Of a stretch of 49,814 bases of DNA, positions 25,348-35,001 are shown piece by piece (positions within the stretch are counted from its first letter, which is position 1; each line of letters begins with the position of its first letter). Origin of the DNA: Nonomuraea cypriaca (GTDB lineage Bacteria; Actinomycetota; Actinomycetes; Streptosporangiales; Streptosporangiaceae); the NCBI RefSeq assembly GCF_015645445.1, contig NZ_JADOGI010000059.1, positions 1 to 49,814 on the forward strand, written 5' to 3'. Both the position numbers and the translations under genes were made by a program. The notes under the pieces are model-generated. The model searched no databases. It had not been told where the DNA came from and was given only the letters and a program-made list of their open reading frames with translations.

Positions 25348-27909
25348 TTGGCAGGCAACCTGACCCGGGACGAGGCTCGCGAGCGTGCCCGCCTGTTGAC
25401 GGTCGAGTCGTACGAGGTCGCACTCGATCTGACGGAAGGAGACGAGCGCTTCGAGAGCGTCACGACGGTCCGCTTCACCAGCACCCGGCCGGGCGCGTCC
25501 ACGTTCATCGACCTGCACGGCGCGCGCGTGCGCAAGGTCACGCTCAACGGCCACGACCTCGACGTGGCGGGCTACGACGCCGAGAAGGGGCGCGTCCCGC
25601 TCCCCTCGCTCGCCGAGTCCAACGAGTTGCGGGTGGACGCCGACTGCGCCTACATGCGCACGGGCGAGGGCCTGCACCGCTTCGTGGACCCGGTGGACCA
25701 GAAGGTCTACCTCCACAGCCAGTTCGAGACGGCCGACGCGCACCGCATGTACGCCTGCTTCGACCAGCCCGACCTCAAGGCCGCCTTCCAGCTCACCGTG
25801 CTGGCCCCGGCCGACTGGGAGGTCGTCTCCAACGCCGCCGCGGCCGGCGTCGAGGACCTGCCCGAGCAGCCGGGCAAGCACGGGACCGTACCGGCCGCCA
25901 GGCGCTGGGAGTTCCCGCCCACGCCGGTCATGTCCACGTACATCACCGCGCTGGTGGCCGGGCCGTACCACAAGGTCACCGCCGAGCACGACGGCATCCC
26001 GCTCGGCATCTACTGCCGGACCTCGATCGCCGAGCACCTCGACGCGGACAACCTTCTCGAGGTCACCAGGCAGGGCTTCGACTTCTTCCACCGCGTGTTC
26101 GGGGTCCGCTACCCCTTCGGCAAGTACGACCAGCTCTTCGTGCCCGAGTTCAACGCCGGGGCCATGGAGAACGCGGGCTGCGTGACGTTCCTGGAGGACT
26201 ACGTCTTCCGCTCCCGGGTCACCGACGCGGCGGTCGAGCGGCGCGCGGAGACGATCCTGCACGAGATGGCGCACATGTGGTTCGGCGACCTCGTCACCAT
26301 GCGCTGGTGGGACGACCTGTGGCTGAACGAGTCGTTCGCCACCTACATGTCCGTGCTCGCCCAGGCCGAGGTCACCCGGTGGAACAAGGCGTGGACCACG
26401 TTCGCGAACGTCGAGAAGGCCTGGGCCTACCGCCAGGACCAGCTCCCGTCCACCCACCCCATCTCCGCCGACATCCCGGACATGCAGGCGGTCGAGGTCA
26501 ACTTCGACGGCATCACGTACGCCAAGGGCGCCTCGGTGCTCAAGCAGCTCGTGGCCTACGTCGGGCTGGACAACTTCCTGGCCGGCGTACGCGACTACTT
26601 CGCCGAGCACGCCTGGGGCAACACCGAGCTGAAGGACCTGCTGGGCGCCCTGGAGCGGACCTCGGGCCGCGACCTGTCCTCCTGGTCGAAGGAGTGGCTG
26701 GAGACGGCCTGGGTCAACACCCTGCGGCCCTCGTTCGAGGTGTCAGAGGGCCGGTTCACGAGCTTCGAGGTGCTCCAGGAGGCTCCTGCCGACTACCCGA
26801 CGCTGCGCTCGCACCGGGTCGCGATCGGCCTCTACTCCCTGGCCGACGGCGCGCTGAAGCGGACCAGGCGGGTCGAGCTGGACGTGGTCGGTGCCCGTAC
26901 GAGCGTGGCCGAACTCGTCGGCGAGGAGCAGCCCGACCTGGTGCTGATCAACGACGACGACCTGACCTACGCCAAGATCCGCCTCGACGCGGACTCGCTG
27001 CGGACGCTGGTCGACGGCGGCATCGCCGCGTTCACCGACTCGCTGCCCCGCGCCCTGTGCTGGTCCGCCGCCTGGGACATGACCAGGGACGGCGAGATGT
27101 CCACCCGCGACTACGTCCGGCTGGTCGTCTCCGGCGCGGCCACGGTCACCGACATCACGGTCCTGCAGGCCGTGCTGCGGCAGGCCCGCCAGGCCGTCCA
27201 GCAGTACGCCGACCCGGCATGGCGGTCCGAGGGCCTGGCACTGCTCGCCACCGAGCTGCGCTCGCTGCTCAAGTCGGCCGCGGCGGGTTCCGACCACCAG
27301 CTCGCCTTCCTGCAGGCGTTCGCGCCGGTGGCCACCTCGAAGGACGACCTGGCTCTGCTGCGGGGCATCCTGGACGGCTCCTCCGTGCCCGAGGGGCTGA
27401 GCGTGGACGCCGACCTGCGCTGGACGCTCGTGTACGCGCTCGTCGCCGGCGGCGAGCTGACCGAGGCCGACATCGAGGCCGAGCTGCAGCGCGACCCGAC
27501 GGCGACCGGCGAGCGATCGGCCGCGCAGTGCAGGGCCGCGATCCCGACGGCGGAGGCCAAGGCCGAGGCCTGGGAGCGGATCGTGGAGGGCAAGCTCGCC
27601 AACCACATCGCCCGTGCCATGATCAGCGGGTTCCAGGACCCGCATCACACCGGGCTGCTCGTGCCGTACCGGGAGAGGTACTTCGCGGAGGTCGGGCGGA
27701 TCTACCAGGAGTGGACGTTCGACCAGGCGTCGACGTTCGCCGTGGGGTGCTTCCCCTCGCTGCTCATCGAGCCCGCCACCGTGCAGGCGGCGCAGGACTT
27801 CCTGGCGGCCGGGCAGCCGCCGCAGGCGCTGCGCCGGCTCGTGCTGGAGGGCGCCGACGGCGTCAGCCGCGCGCTGCGCAACCGCGAGAAGGACGCCGCG
27901 TCCGCCTGA
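25348..27909 (+). CDS. pepN: Aminopeptidase N (M1 zinc metallopeptidase)
   Basis: Removes N-terminal residues from peptides, finishing the work of Clp and the proteasome. 853 residues with the TTG start at 25348, supported by AAAAGGAG just upstream. Substrate-anchoring GAMEN at 271-275; zinc site HEMAH at 305-309 with E328 (LNESFA) as third ligand. The C-terminal ERAP1-like domain fills the second half. The first in-frame codon at 25300 gives a poor extension. It is followed by a terminator hairpin and divergent from the nitroreductase gene. Confidence 0.96.
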   Translation: MAGNLTRDEARERARLLTVESYEVALDLTEGDERFESVTTVRFTSTRPGASTFIDLHGARVRKVTLNGHDLDVAGYDAEKGRVPLPSLAESNELRVDADCAYMRTGEGLHRFVDPVDQKVYLHSQFETADAHRMYACFDQPDLKAAFQLTVLAPADWEVVSNAAAAGVEDLPEQPGKHGTVPAARRWEFPPTPVMSTYITALVAGPYHKVTAEHDGIPLGIYCRTSIAEHLDADNLLEVTRQGFDFFHRVFGVRYPFGKYDQLFVPEFNAGAMENAGCVTFLEDYVFRSRVTDAAVERRAETILHEMAHMWFGDLVTMRWWDDLWLNESFATYMSVLAQAEVTRWNKAWTTFANVEKAWAYRQDQLPSTHPISADIPDMQAVEVNFDGITYAKGASVLKQLVAYVGLDNFLAGVRDYFAEHAWGNTELKDLLGALERTSGRDLSSWSKEWLETAWVNTLRPSFEVSEGRFTSFEVLQEAPADYPTLRSHRVAIGLYSLADGALKRTRRVELDVVGARTSVAELVGEEQPDLVLINDDDLTYAKIRLDADSLRTLVDGGIAAFTDSLPRALCWSAAWDMTRDGEMSTRDYVRLVVSGAATVTDITVLQAVLRQARQAVQQYADPAWRSEGLALLATELRSLLKSAAAGSDHQLAFLQAFAPVATSKDDLALLRGILDGSSVPEGLSVDADLRWTLVYALVAGGELTEADIEAELQRDPTATGERSAAQCRAAIPTAEAKAEAWERIVEGKLANHIARAMISGFQDPHHTGLLVPYRERYFAEVGRIYQEWTFDQASTFAVGCFPSLLIEPATVQAAQDFLAAGQPPQALRRLVLEGADGVSRALRNREKDAASA

Positions 27910-27922
27910 CGCCCGTCCGCCG

Positions 27923-27954
27923 AGGCCCGCGCCTGGTTCGCCCGGCGTGGGCCT
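27923..27954 (+). terminator. Terminator after pepN
   Basis: An 11-base-pair hairpin with one wobble pair (arms AGGCCCGCGCC and GGCGTGGGCCT), ten-base loop, followed by TTCG. It starts 13 bases after the pepN stop. Confidence 0.65.
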
Positions 27955-28039
27955 TTCGCGTTCCCGGCGACTCGCCCGGGGCCGCCGCCGATTGAGCGAC
28001 TTGGCGATGGCGGCTCAGGTGCGGTGTTAGCCTCGAAAC

Positions 28040-29320
<1,281 letters not shown>

Positions 29321-29349
29321 GCACGCGCCGACCGTGAGAAGGTCGTCGC

Positions 29350-30300
29350 GTGGAGACGACTCGCGATCTGCTCATCACTCTCGCCCGCCGCTACGCCTTC
29401 GCCGATCTCGGCGTGCTCGCGCCGGCCGCGGAGATCGCCGGGGCGTGCGAGTTCGGGCAGCGGCTCCTCTCGCTCGACGCCGAGGACTTCGCGGCCGAGG
29501 CGAAGGCGGTGCCGACCGACCTGAGGCGGCAGGCGCGGGCCTGCCACATGCCGCAGACACCGCGCGAGCAACCGCGGGGGGCGCTGGAGTCGCTGCGGCC
29601 CGCGTACGGGCTGCTGCTCGAGGTGATCGCCGTACGATGGCACCGGCGGGAGCTGAGCCCGATGATCGCCGCAGTGCACATCGCCAGCGAGTACCTGCCG
29701 CTGCTGGCGTTCGAGCCGCAACTCGGCCACGCGGGTGACCCCGGCCGCTGGCCCGACGGGCTGAGCTCGACCGGCAGCCGGTTCGGGGTGATCGGGGACC
29801 GGGAGTGCGACCACACCAAGTCCGAGCAGTCCGCCACCAACCGGACGCTGCGGGTGGCCACGGAGCCCGGGCAGGGCTGGCGGGCGTACTTCGATCGGCA
29901 GCACAGCCAGGTCGCGGGCGCGTTCGCCGTCTGCGTCGCCGCCTGCCGCAACCCGTGCACGGCCATGGACTGGGTGGAGCCTGAGCAGCGCGCCGATCTG
30001 CAACTCCGGGCCCGCACGGCGCTGGCCTTCGCCGAGTCCCCGCTCGTCCGGCTGCGCCACGCGGCGCCGGTGGGGCACGGGTTCGGGGTGCCGTCGCCTG
30101 AGGAGGTGCTCGACGCCTGGGAGCGCAGCCGGGCGGCGCTGGACAAGAACGCCGTCGGCTCCGCCGCGACGAAGGACGACGGGTTCCCCCTGCCCGGGCT
30201 GCCCGCGTTGTTCTCGGCCGTCGCCGCCGCGCCGATCGAGCCCGCGACCCTGCTGAGCGGCGTCAGTGAGCACATCGCCGGCCTGCTCGAAAGGCAGTGA
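29350..30300 (+). CDS. Uncharacterised protein, possibly soluble and helical (316 residues)
   Basis: No family recognised. The sequence has no signal peptide or clear membrane helix. Notable stretches are ESLRPAYGLLLEVIAVRWHRRELSPMIAAVHIASEYLPLLAFE and the cysteine-bearing AFAVCVAACRNPCTAMDW. Base use is like the neighbours, so it is a real gene. It begins with GTG 29 bases after the Ser/Thr kinase and may be co-transcribed, making it a candidate substrate or partner, but that is only context. Its stop codon lies in a small local duplication. Confidence 0.7.
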   Translation: METTRDLLITLARRYAFADLGVLAPAAEIAGACEFGQRLLSLDAEDFAAEAKAVPTDLRRQARACHMPQTPREQPRGALESLRPAYGLLLEVIAVRWHRRELSPMIAAVHIASEYLPLLAFEPQLGHAGDPGRWPDGLSSTGSRFGVIGDRECDHTKSEQSATNRTLRVATEPGQGWRAYFDRQHSQVAGAFAVCVAACRNPCTAMDWVEPEQRADLQLRARTALAFAESPLVRLRHAAPVGHGFGVPSPEEVLDAWERSRAALDKNAVGSAATKDDGFPLPGLPALFSAVAAAPIEPATLLSGVSEHIAGLLERQ

Positions 30301-30405
30301 CGGTCAGTGACGATCAGCGACCGATCGTGGCAGCGACGTGAGTGACGGTCAGTGACCGATCAGTGGCGGTGGCGATCAGTGGCGGTGGCGATCAGTGGCG
30401 GGCGG
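30296..30405. repeat. Two overlapping short-repeat sets between convergent genes
   Basis: AGTGACGGTCAGTGAC occurs at 30296-30311 and 30341-30356; the first copy contains the stop of the left gene. Then a 16-base unit GATCAGTGGCGGTGGC occurs at 30358-30373 and 30374-30389 with a third, partial copy from 30390 that contains the stop of the right-hand gene. Both gene ends appear to have been copied into the gap. Confidence 0.8.
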
Positions 30406-30760
30406 TGGCCTGTTCGCCGAGGGCGGCGATGCCGTAAAGCAGGCCGCCCACCAGGTCGCCCGCGCTGAACGCGGTGGCCATCGACATCGCGGTCAGCCGG
30501 CACGCGCCGTCCGTCAGCCGGCGCCTGGCGTTCGCTCCCGTCACGATCTCCAGGCCGCGGCCCGCGACGTCCACGAGGACCACCACGGCGTCATCGGCCT
30601 CGTCACCCAGGGCGGCGTGGAGCCGTTCGGCGAAATGGCGGCGGGCGCCGACGGGCTCGCCGAGGAACAACCCGAACCGCAGCCCGCTGCGCCGCTCGGC
30701 GGTGTGCAGCGCCTTCCTGACGTCGTCGGCCTGTGCGGCGGTCAGTCCTCGCATCGTCAC
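30392..30760 (-). CDS. TPM/DUF5130-like small protein
   Basis: 122 residues. The central stretch DEADDAVVVLVDVAGRGLEIVTG with the preceding LRFGLFLGEP resembles the TPM-like DUF5130 family of actinobacteria, whose role is not known. No signal peptide or membrane helix is clear. It begins at 30760 (MTMRGL), with MRGL two codons later as alternative. It shares strand with the membrane protein at 30800, about 40 bases apart, so both are probably co-transcribed. Its stop lies in the 16-base repeat. Confidence 0.65.
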   Translation of the reverse strand: MTMRGLTAAQADDVRKALHTAERRSGLRFGLFLGEPVGARRHFAERLHAALGDEADDAVVVLVDVAGRGLEIVTGANARRRLTDGACRLTAMSMATAFSAGDLVGGLLYGIAALGEQATARH

Positions 30761-30799
30761 CTCACCATCCCGGCTCCAGTGCTCTTCTCGTCCGGATGA

Positions 30800-31090
30800 T
30801 CACCAGCCGGCGGAGGCGCCGCCGGTGCTGCCGCCGGGCTCCGCCGTCTCGGCCGCGGCCACCCAGTCGTGCTCGGGCACGTCCGCCCAGGGCGCCACCC
30901 GGTCGGCCAGCACCAGGTCCGACGTGCTCACACCGCGCTCGCTCCTGGACGGCCCGCCCAGCCACACCGGGCCGGACTCCACCCGGCGCCGGCCACCCCG
31001 GCCCGGCACCATGACCAGCAGGCTGATCAGCACGAACAGCCCCAAGGACACCCCGAGGAGTTGGAGCAGAATCTCCGTTGCGCTGTTCAC
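30800..31090 (-). CDS. Small single-span membrane protein, unknown function
   Basis: 96 residues: one hydrophobic helix at about 7-30 (EILLQLLGVSLGLFVLISLL), then a basic patch GRGGRRRV that would stay in the cytosol, and an acidic, Ala/Gly-rich tail. No family recognised. It is upstream of the DUF5130-like gene on the same strand; together they look like a small two-gene operon starting in the 31091-31302 gap, which is less GC-rich than the surroundings and probably holds promoters for both directions. Confidence 0.6.
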   Translation of the reverse strand: MNSATEILLQLLGVSLGLFVLISLLVMVPGRGGRRRVESGPVWLGGPSRSERGVSTSDLVLADRVAPWADVPEHDWVAAAETAEPGGSTGGASAGW

Positions 31091-31302
31091 ACCAAGACCG
31101 TAAACCTCGTGAGCCCGCCCGGCCAGACCCGCCGCGAGAGTGTTCCTCGCAGCGTGGCCCGGCTCACCCGGCTAAGATCTTTCTTGGCGTCTCTAGAGAA
31201 GAACGTAAGACATACCCTTAATTCGCGCGTGGAACACGATGAGCTGGGCCATAAAACTATGGACAAGGCAGCACTAGGATTCGATCAGGACCCCAGGCTA
31301 CG

Positions 31303-32139
31303 GTGAGTTACGTGGACTCCGACAATCAGCCAGAAGACGGTCACAATGCGTCACCAATCTGGGTGAGTGACCGGCCAGAAAGCGAGCAGACCCCACCCGC
31401 GAAGCCATCGGCGCCCACCTCCACGTACGCGCCGGTCGAGCGCGCGTCCGTGCGCACCCTGCTGCGACAACCCCGCTTCCGCCGCCTGCGCAACCGATTG
31501 CTCCTGGCGCTCGGCGTCGCCCTGGTGGTGGGCTTCCTCGTGCGCGACTGGCGGCTGGGCGTCACCGCCGGTGTGATCGCGGCCATCGCCGAAGCGGTCT
31601 ACCGGGCCCGCTCCAACTCCTCCGTGCCCGCCTGGCGGCGCTCCTCCGTGGCGGAGCGGCGTACCGAGGCGCAGTTGCGCAGGCTGGAGCGGAGCGGCTA
31701 CCGCACGCTGCACGCCAGGGCGATCCCGGGCACCGAGGCCCAGATCGACCACCTCGTGGTGGGCCCGACCGGCGTCTACGCGGTCGACTCCGAGAAGTGG
31801 GACAAGCGCCTGCCTGTGCGGGTGCAGATGGGCAAGAAGCTCTTCCACGGACCCTTCGACATGAAGGCCCGCATCTCCGAGGCCAAGTTGGAGGCGTCGC
31901 AGGCCAGCGAACTGATCACCAAGTCGTTCGGCCGCGAGGTCGCCGTGGTGCCCTCGCTCGCCATCTACGGGCCGCCCGTGCCGTGGAAGGTCATGACCAT
32001 CCGCGGCGTGGACGTCTACCAGGGCGACCGGGCGCGCAGGTGGATCACCAAGCGGGAGCGGGCGCTGACCGACGGCGAGATCGACCGGCTCTACGACATC
32101 GCCGCCCAGGTGCTGCCCGCCCGATACGGCGAGAGCTGA
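31303..32139 (+). CDS. NERD-domain (nuclease-related) membrane protein
   Basis: 278 residues. A disordered N-terminus rich in Pro/Ser/Glu (1-50), one or two hydrophobic segments (LLLALGVALVVGFLV, WRLGVTAGVIAAIAEAV; about 68-98), then a NERD domain with GTEAQIDHLVVGPTGVYAVDSEKW, matching the conserved I-D-H-V core with Ser-Glu-Lys downstream. NERD domains resemble restriction-type nucleases and are found in several defence-like and repair contexts; this one is membrane-tethered and no partner nuclease or helicase is present. GTG at 31303, with GTG 31312 as alternative. It converges on the receptor gene, five bases apart. Confidence 0.82.
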   Translation: MSYVDSDNQPEDGHNASPIWVSDRPESEQTPPAKPSAPTSTYAPVERASVRTLLRQPRFRRLRNRLLLALGVALVVGFLVRDWRLGVTAGVIAAIAEAVYRARSNSSVPAWRRSSVAERRTEAQLRRLERSGYRTLHARAIPGTEAQIDHLVVGPTGVYAVDSEKWDKRLPVRVQMGKKLFHGPFDMKARISEAKLEASQASELITKSFGREVAVVPSLAIYGPPVPWKVMTIRGVDVYQGDRARRWITKRERALTDGEIDRLYDIAAQVLPARYGES

Positions 32140-32144
32140 CCCGC

Positions 32145-34856
32145 TCAGCGGTAGATCTGCGGGATCGAGGCGCACCACGAGAAGGACTCCGCCGGTCGCG
32201 CCTGGGAGACGTTGCCGCACTTGCCGACCTGGCGGGGCCGCTCGACGCCCTTGGCGTAGAGGATGAGCACGGCCTTGTCGAAGGGATACTGCCGGGCCGA
32301 GCCCAGCCCGAAGTCGAGCGCTCCCGTGGCGCCCTCGATGACGTGGCCGCTCTGGTCCGGCGTGTACAACGTGTAGAGCTGGCGCCAGACGGTGTAGGAG
32401 TTGACCTCCACGCCGTGCCGCACGCTGCCGAGCCGCCGGATGGCCGTGATCATCGTCTCCGTGGCGTCGTACGCCAGGGCGGCGTGCCCGTCCAGGGTCC
32501 GGCCCGGCCCCGGTTCCTTGCACTCGAACGGGAACGTGGCGAACAGCTTGCGGTAGAAGTCGTGGCGCTGGGGCTCGCCGCACTTGCTGGGCGCCGCGGC
32601 GAACGACTCGTAGTAGTAGCCGACGCTGCTGACCGCCGATCGTATGCTGACGTCGGCGACGTACCTGGTCACGTCGTCACCGCCGAGGATGATCGGCGGT
32701 GAGCTCGCGCACTTGTCGGCCACCCCCTTGACGAACTCGGCGAAGTCGGGGATGCCGCGCCCGGCGAAGTACACCAGTCCGTCGAACCCGCAGGCGGACA
32801 CCCCCGCGTCCCTCGGCTCCCCGGCGTACGGGTCGTCGCTCCTGTCCACCGCGCCCGGCTTGGCGCCGCCGATCGGCGTGAACCGGTGCGCCTCCACGTC
32901 GAAGCGGCGCTCTTCGAGCCGGGCGACGACCCGGTTCTTCAGGTTGGAGACGTAGTAGTCGGTCTCGTCGTGGGAGTAGTAGACCCGTGCGGTCCGCCGC
33001 TTCAGGTCGCCCTGCCGGACCAGCGAGTCTGCGAAGGCCGCGGCCATCCACGCCTGCCTGGAGTTCTGCGGCGCGACCTGGAAGTAGAACGGCGACTCGC
33101 CCACCAGCCGGTCCGCCGACAGCGTGGCGGCCACCATCGGCAGCCCGGCCGCGCCCAGCTCATGGATGGCGGCGACGGTCTCCTGGCGGCTCTGGTCCAG
33201 GCCGACCACGCCGACGATGGGCGCCTCGTCGTCGCGGTAGCGCTGCAGCAGCCGGGCGATGCGCGAGCCGTGCTGCATCCGGCCGCCGGCGTTGGCGAGC
33301 AGGATGCGGATGAACGGCTGGCTGGCGCCCTGGGCGTCGTTCTGCCCCTTCTGCGAGATCGCGACCCCAGCCAGTCCCTCACGAGCCGCGGCCAGCGTGT
33401 CCCGGTCCGTCGAGGTGAGCGCCGCCAGATAGACGATCGTCACGTACGGCCGCTCGCCATGGTCCTCGTGGAGCTGTGCGGCGCGCTCGTTCTCCAGCTG
33501 AAGCTGGGCCTGCACCTGCTCCATCTCGGCGTTACCCGGCGTGAACAGGTAGTCGGGCTCGGCCACGCCGACGCATTCGGTGCCGGCCAGCTGCCTGCCG
33601 CTCTCCGTCCACGGCGTCCACAGGCCCGTGGCGCAGGCGCTTCTGTGCCAGGCGGCGGTCTGGCCCGCGTACGCGCCCGCCGCGCCCGCCAGGGCCATCC
33701 AGAACAGCGCGATCGCGGTCCACGACGACCACCAGGGCGCCCCGCGGGCCGGCGGGATCGAGGCGACGTCGGCGACGTCGTACTTGGCGAGGTCCGCGGG
33801 GACGGGCGGTGCGGACATGGTGAGCGGCGTCTCCAGCACCTGCCGCCAGGCGGTGGCGCTGTCGGCCGTGACGAGTTCCCTGCGCCAGCGGATGATCTGC
33901 CACAGAGGGTCGTCGTCTTGCGGGTCGGCGTCTTCGGGCCGGGCGGCGTCGGAGGAGTAGGAGACGACCACGACCGGGTCGAACCTGCCGAGGTCCGCCC
34001 GCCGCTCCTCGATCAGCTCGACGAGGCCGCCGCCGTGCTCGTTGAGCAGCAGCAGCGGGTAGAAGACGTGGGCGGCGCCGCGTACGTGCCGCAGCGAGCG
34101 ACGGTACTGCGCGGCCAGGTCTTCCATGAACGCGGCCAGCAGCAGCCGTGAGACGCGATCCTCGTCGGCCGGGTCCAGGGCGGCGAGCAGGGCCGCCACA
34201 CCGGGCGCCTTGCGGTCGTCCCCCGACAGTGCGCGGCGCAGCCAGCGGAAGCGCACGCTCAGCCCTGGCACGCGTCCGCTGAGCCGCAGATCGTGCACGA
34301 ATCCCGGCAGGAGCCTGACCAGCAGGTTGAAAGGGAACGGGAGGTGCTCGGCGCCCACGCCCGCCGTGTCGACGCCCCAGCCCCAGTTGCGGTCGAGCTC
34401 GCGCAGGACCTGACGGGCCTGCTCCTCGCTTTGCGACCCGGCGAGCCGCTCGACGATCTCGGCGGCCAGCCGGTAACGCGGGAAGCGCAGCCGGTTGCTA
34501 CGCAGCGCGGTCACGATGCGCGCGAGGATCTTCGGCACGTTCTCGCCCGGCTGGATGTCCGGGTTCGCGCGCGGGATGCCGGGCGAGATGACGCGCGGGC
34601 CGGCCTTGCCGTCCTGCGCCAGAATGGCCGGCCAGTCCCCCGCCTCGCTCAGCTGGACCAGCGGGATGCCCCCGCGGCCGGTGTGCTGTCTGGCGTCGCT
34701 CGCGTCCCGCCATCTGGCCAATAACGGCTGTCTGGCGGCGTGCGGCGAGTCCTGTACCCCCTCGCCCCTGGCCGGTCTGCGGCACAGGCGGTCTATGGTG
34801 TGGATGAAGTTGCCGACCCGCGCGGGATCGTCCAGCCTGACTGCCCCGTGACTCAT
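32145..34856 (-). CDS. Large membrane receptor: cytosolic STAND-like region, one helix, external type-1 periplasmic-binding domain
   Basis: About 903 residues. N-terminal ~370 residues are cytosolic. They look like a worn STAND/AAA-type NTPase: a region resembling NVPKILARIVTAL...RLRFPRYRLAAEIVERL and a Walker-B-like VFYPLLLLNEHGG followed by PVVVVSYSSD, but no GxxxxGKT is present. One membrane helix (WTAIALFWMALAGAAGAYAG, about 377-397). The rest, about 440-900, is a branched-chain-amino-acid-binding type fold (APIVGVVGLDQSRQETVAAIHEL, AGLPMVAATLS, FYFQVAPQNSRQAWMAA, GLVYFAGRG, LGGDDVTRYVAD, AALAYDAT). No transporter genes are nearby, so it is a sensor rather than an uptake subunit. The start at ATG 34856 is approximate. 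Divergent from ilvD. Confidence 0.75.
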   Translation of the reverse strand: MSHGAVRLDDPARVGNFIHTIDRLCRRPARGEGVQDSPHAARQPLLARWRDASDARQHTGRGGIPLVQLSEAGDWPAILAQDGKAGPRVISPGIPRANPDIQPGENVPKILARIVTALRSNRLRFPRYRLAAEIVERLAGSQSEEQARQVLRELDRNWGWGVDTAGVGAEHLPFPFNLLVRLLPGFVHDLRLSGRVPGLSVRFRWLRRALSGDDRKAPGVAALLAALDPADEDRVSRLLLAAFMEDLAAQYRRSLRHVRGAAHVFYPLLLLNEHGGGLVELIEERRADLGRFDPVVVVSYSSDAARPEDADPQDDDPLWQIIRWRRELVTADSATAWRQVLETPLTMSAPPVPADLAKYDVADVASIPPARGAPWWSSWTAIALFWMALAGAAGAYAGQTAAWHRSACATGLWTPWTESGRQLAGTECVGVAEPDYLFTPGNAEMEQVQAQLQLENERAAQLHEDHGERPYVTIVYLAALTSTDRDTLAAAREGLAGVAISQKGQNDAQGASQPFIRILLANAGGRMQHGSRIARLLQRYRDDEAPIVGVVGLDQSRQETVAAIHELGAAGLPMVAATLSADRLVGESPFYFQVAPQNSRQAWMAAAFADSLVRQGDLKRRTARVYYSHDETDYYVSNLKNRVVARLEERRFDVEAHRFTPIGGAKPGAVDRSDDPYAGEPRDAGVSACGFDGLVYFAGRGIPDFAEFVKGVADKCASSPPIILGGDDVTRYVADVSIRSAVSSVGYYYESFAAAPSKCGEPQRHDFYRKLFATFPFECKEPGPGRTLDGHAALAYDATETMITAIRRLGSVRHGVEVNSYTVWRQLYTLYTPDQSGHVIEGATGALDFGLGSARQYPFDKAVLILYAKGVERPRQVGKCGNVSQARPAESFSWCASIPQIYR

Positions 34857-35001
34857 CTGATCTCTGTAACACGGCTTCCCCGGCCGTCGGCATCGTTTGC
34901 GGCACGATCCGGTAACCAAGTGTCCGATGGGTGGACGGCTGTCTCAGTTCCCGGGCGAGGGCCGTAACATGTGAAGACTCGCTAGCGATGGGAGATGCGC
35001 A

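Noticed and set aside
30358..30405. Possible CRISPR-like array
   Set aside because: The 16-base units are directly adjacent with no spacers and no cas genes are present.
32135..32149. Small hairpin GCTGA/TCAGC over both stops of the convergent NERD and receptor genes
   Set aside because: Only five base pairs; too weak to call a terminator.
31303..34856. NERD protein plus receptor as a defence system
   Set aside because: The genes converge rather than form an operon, and no nuclease, helicase or other effector is present; there is not enough to claim defence.
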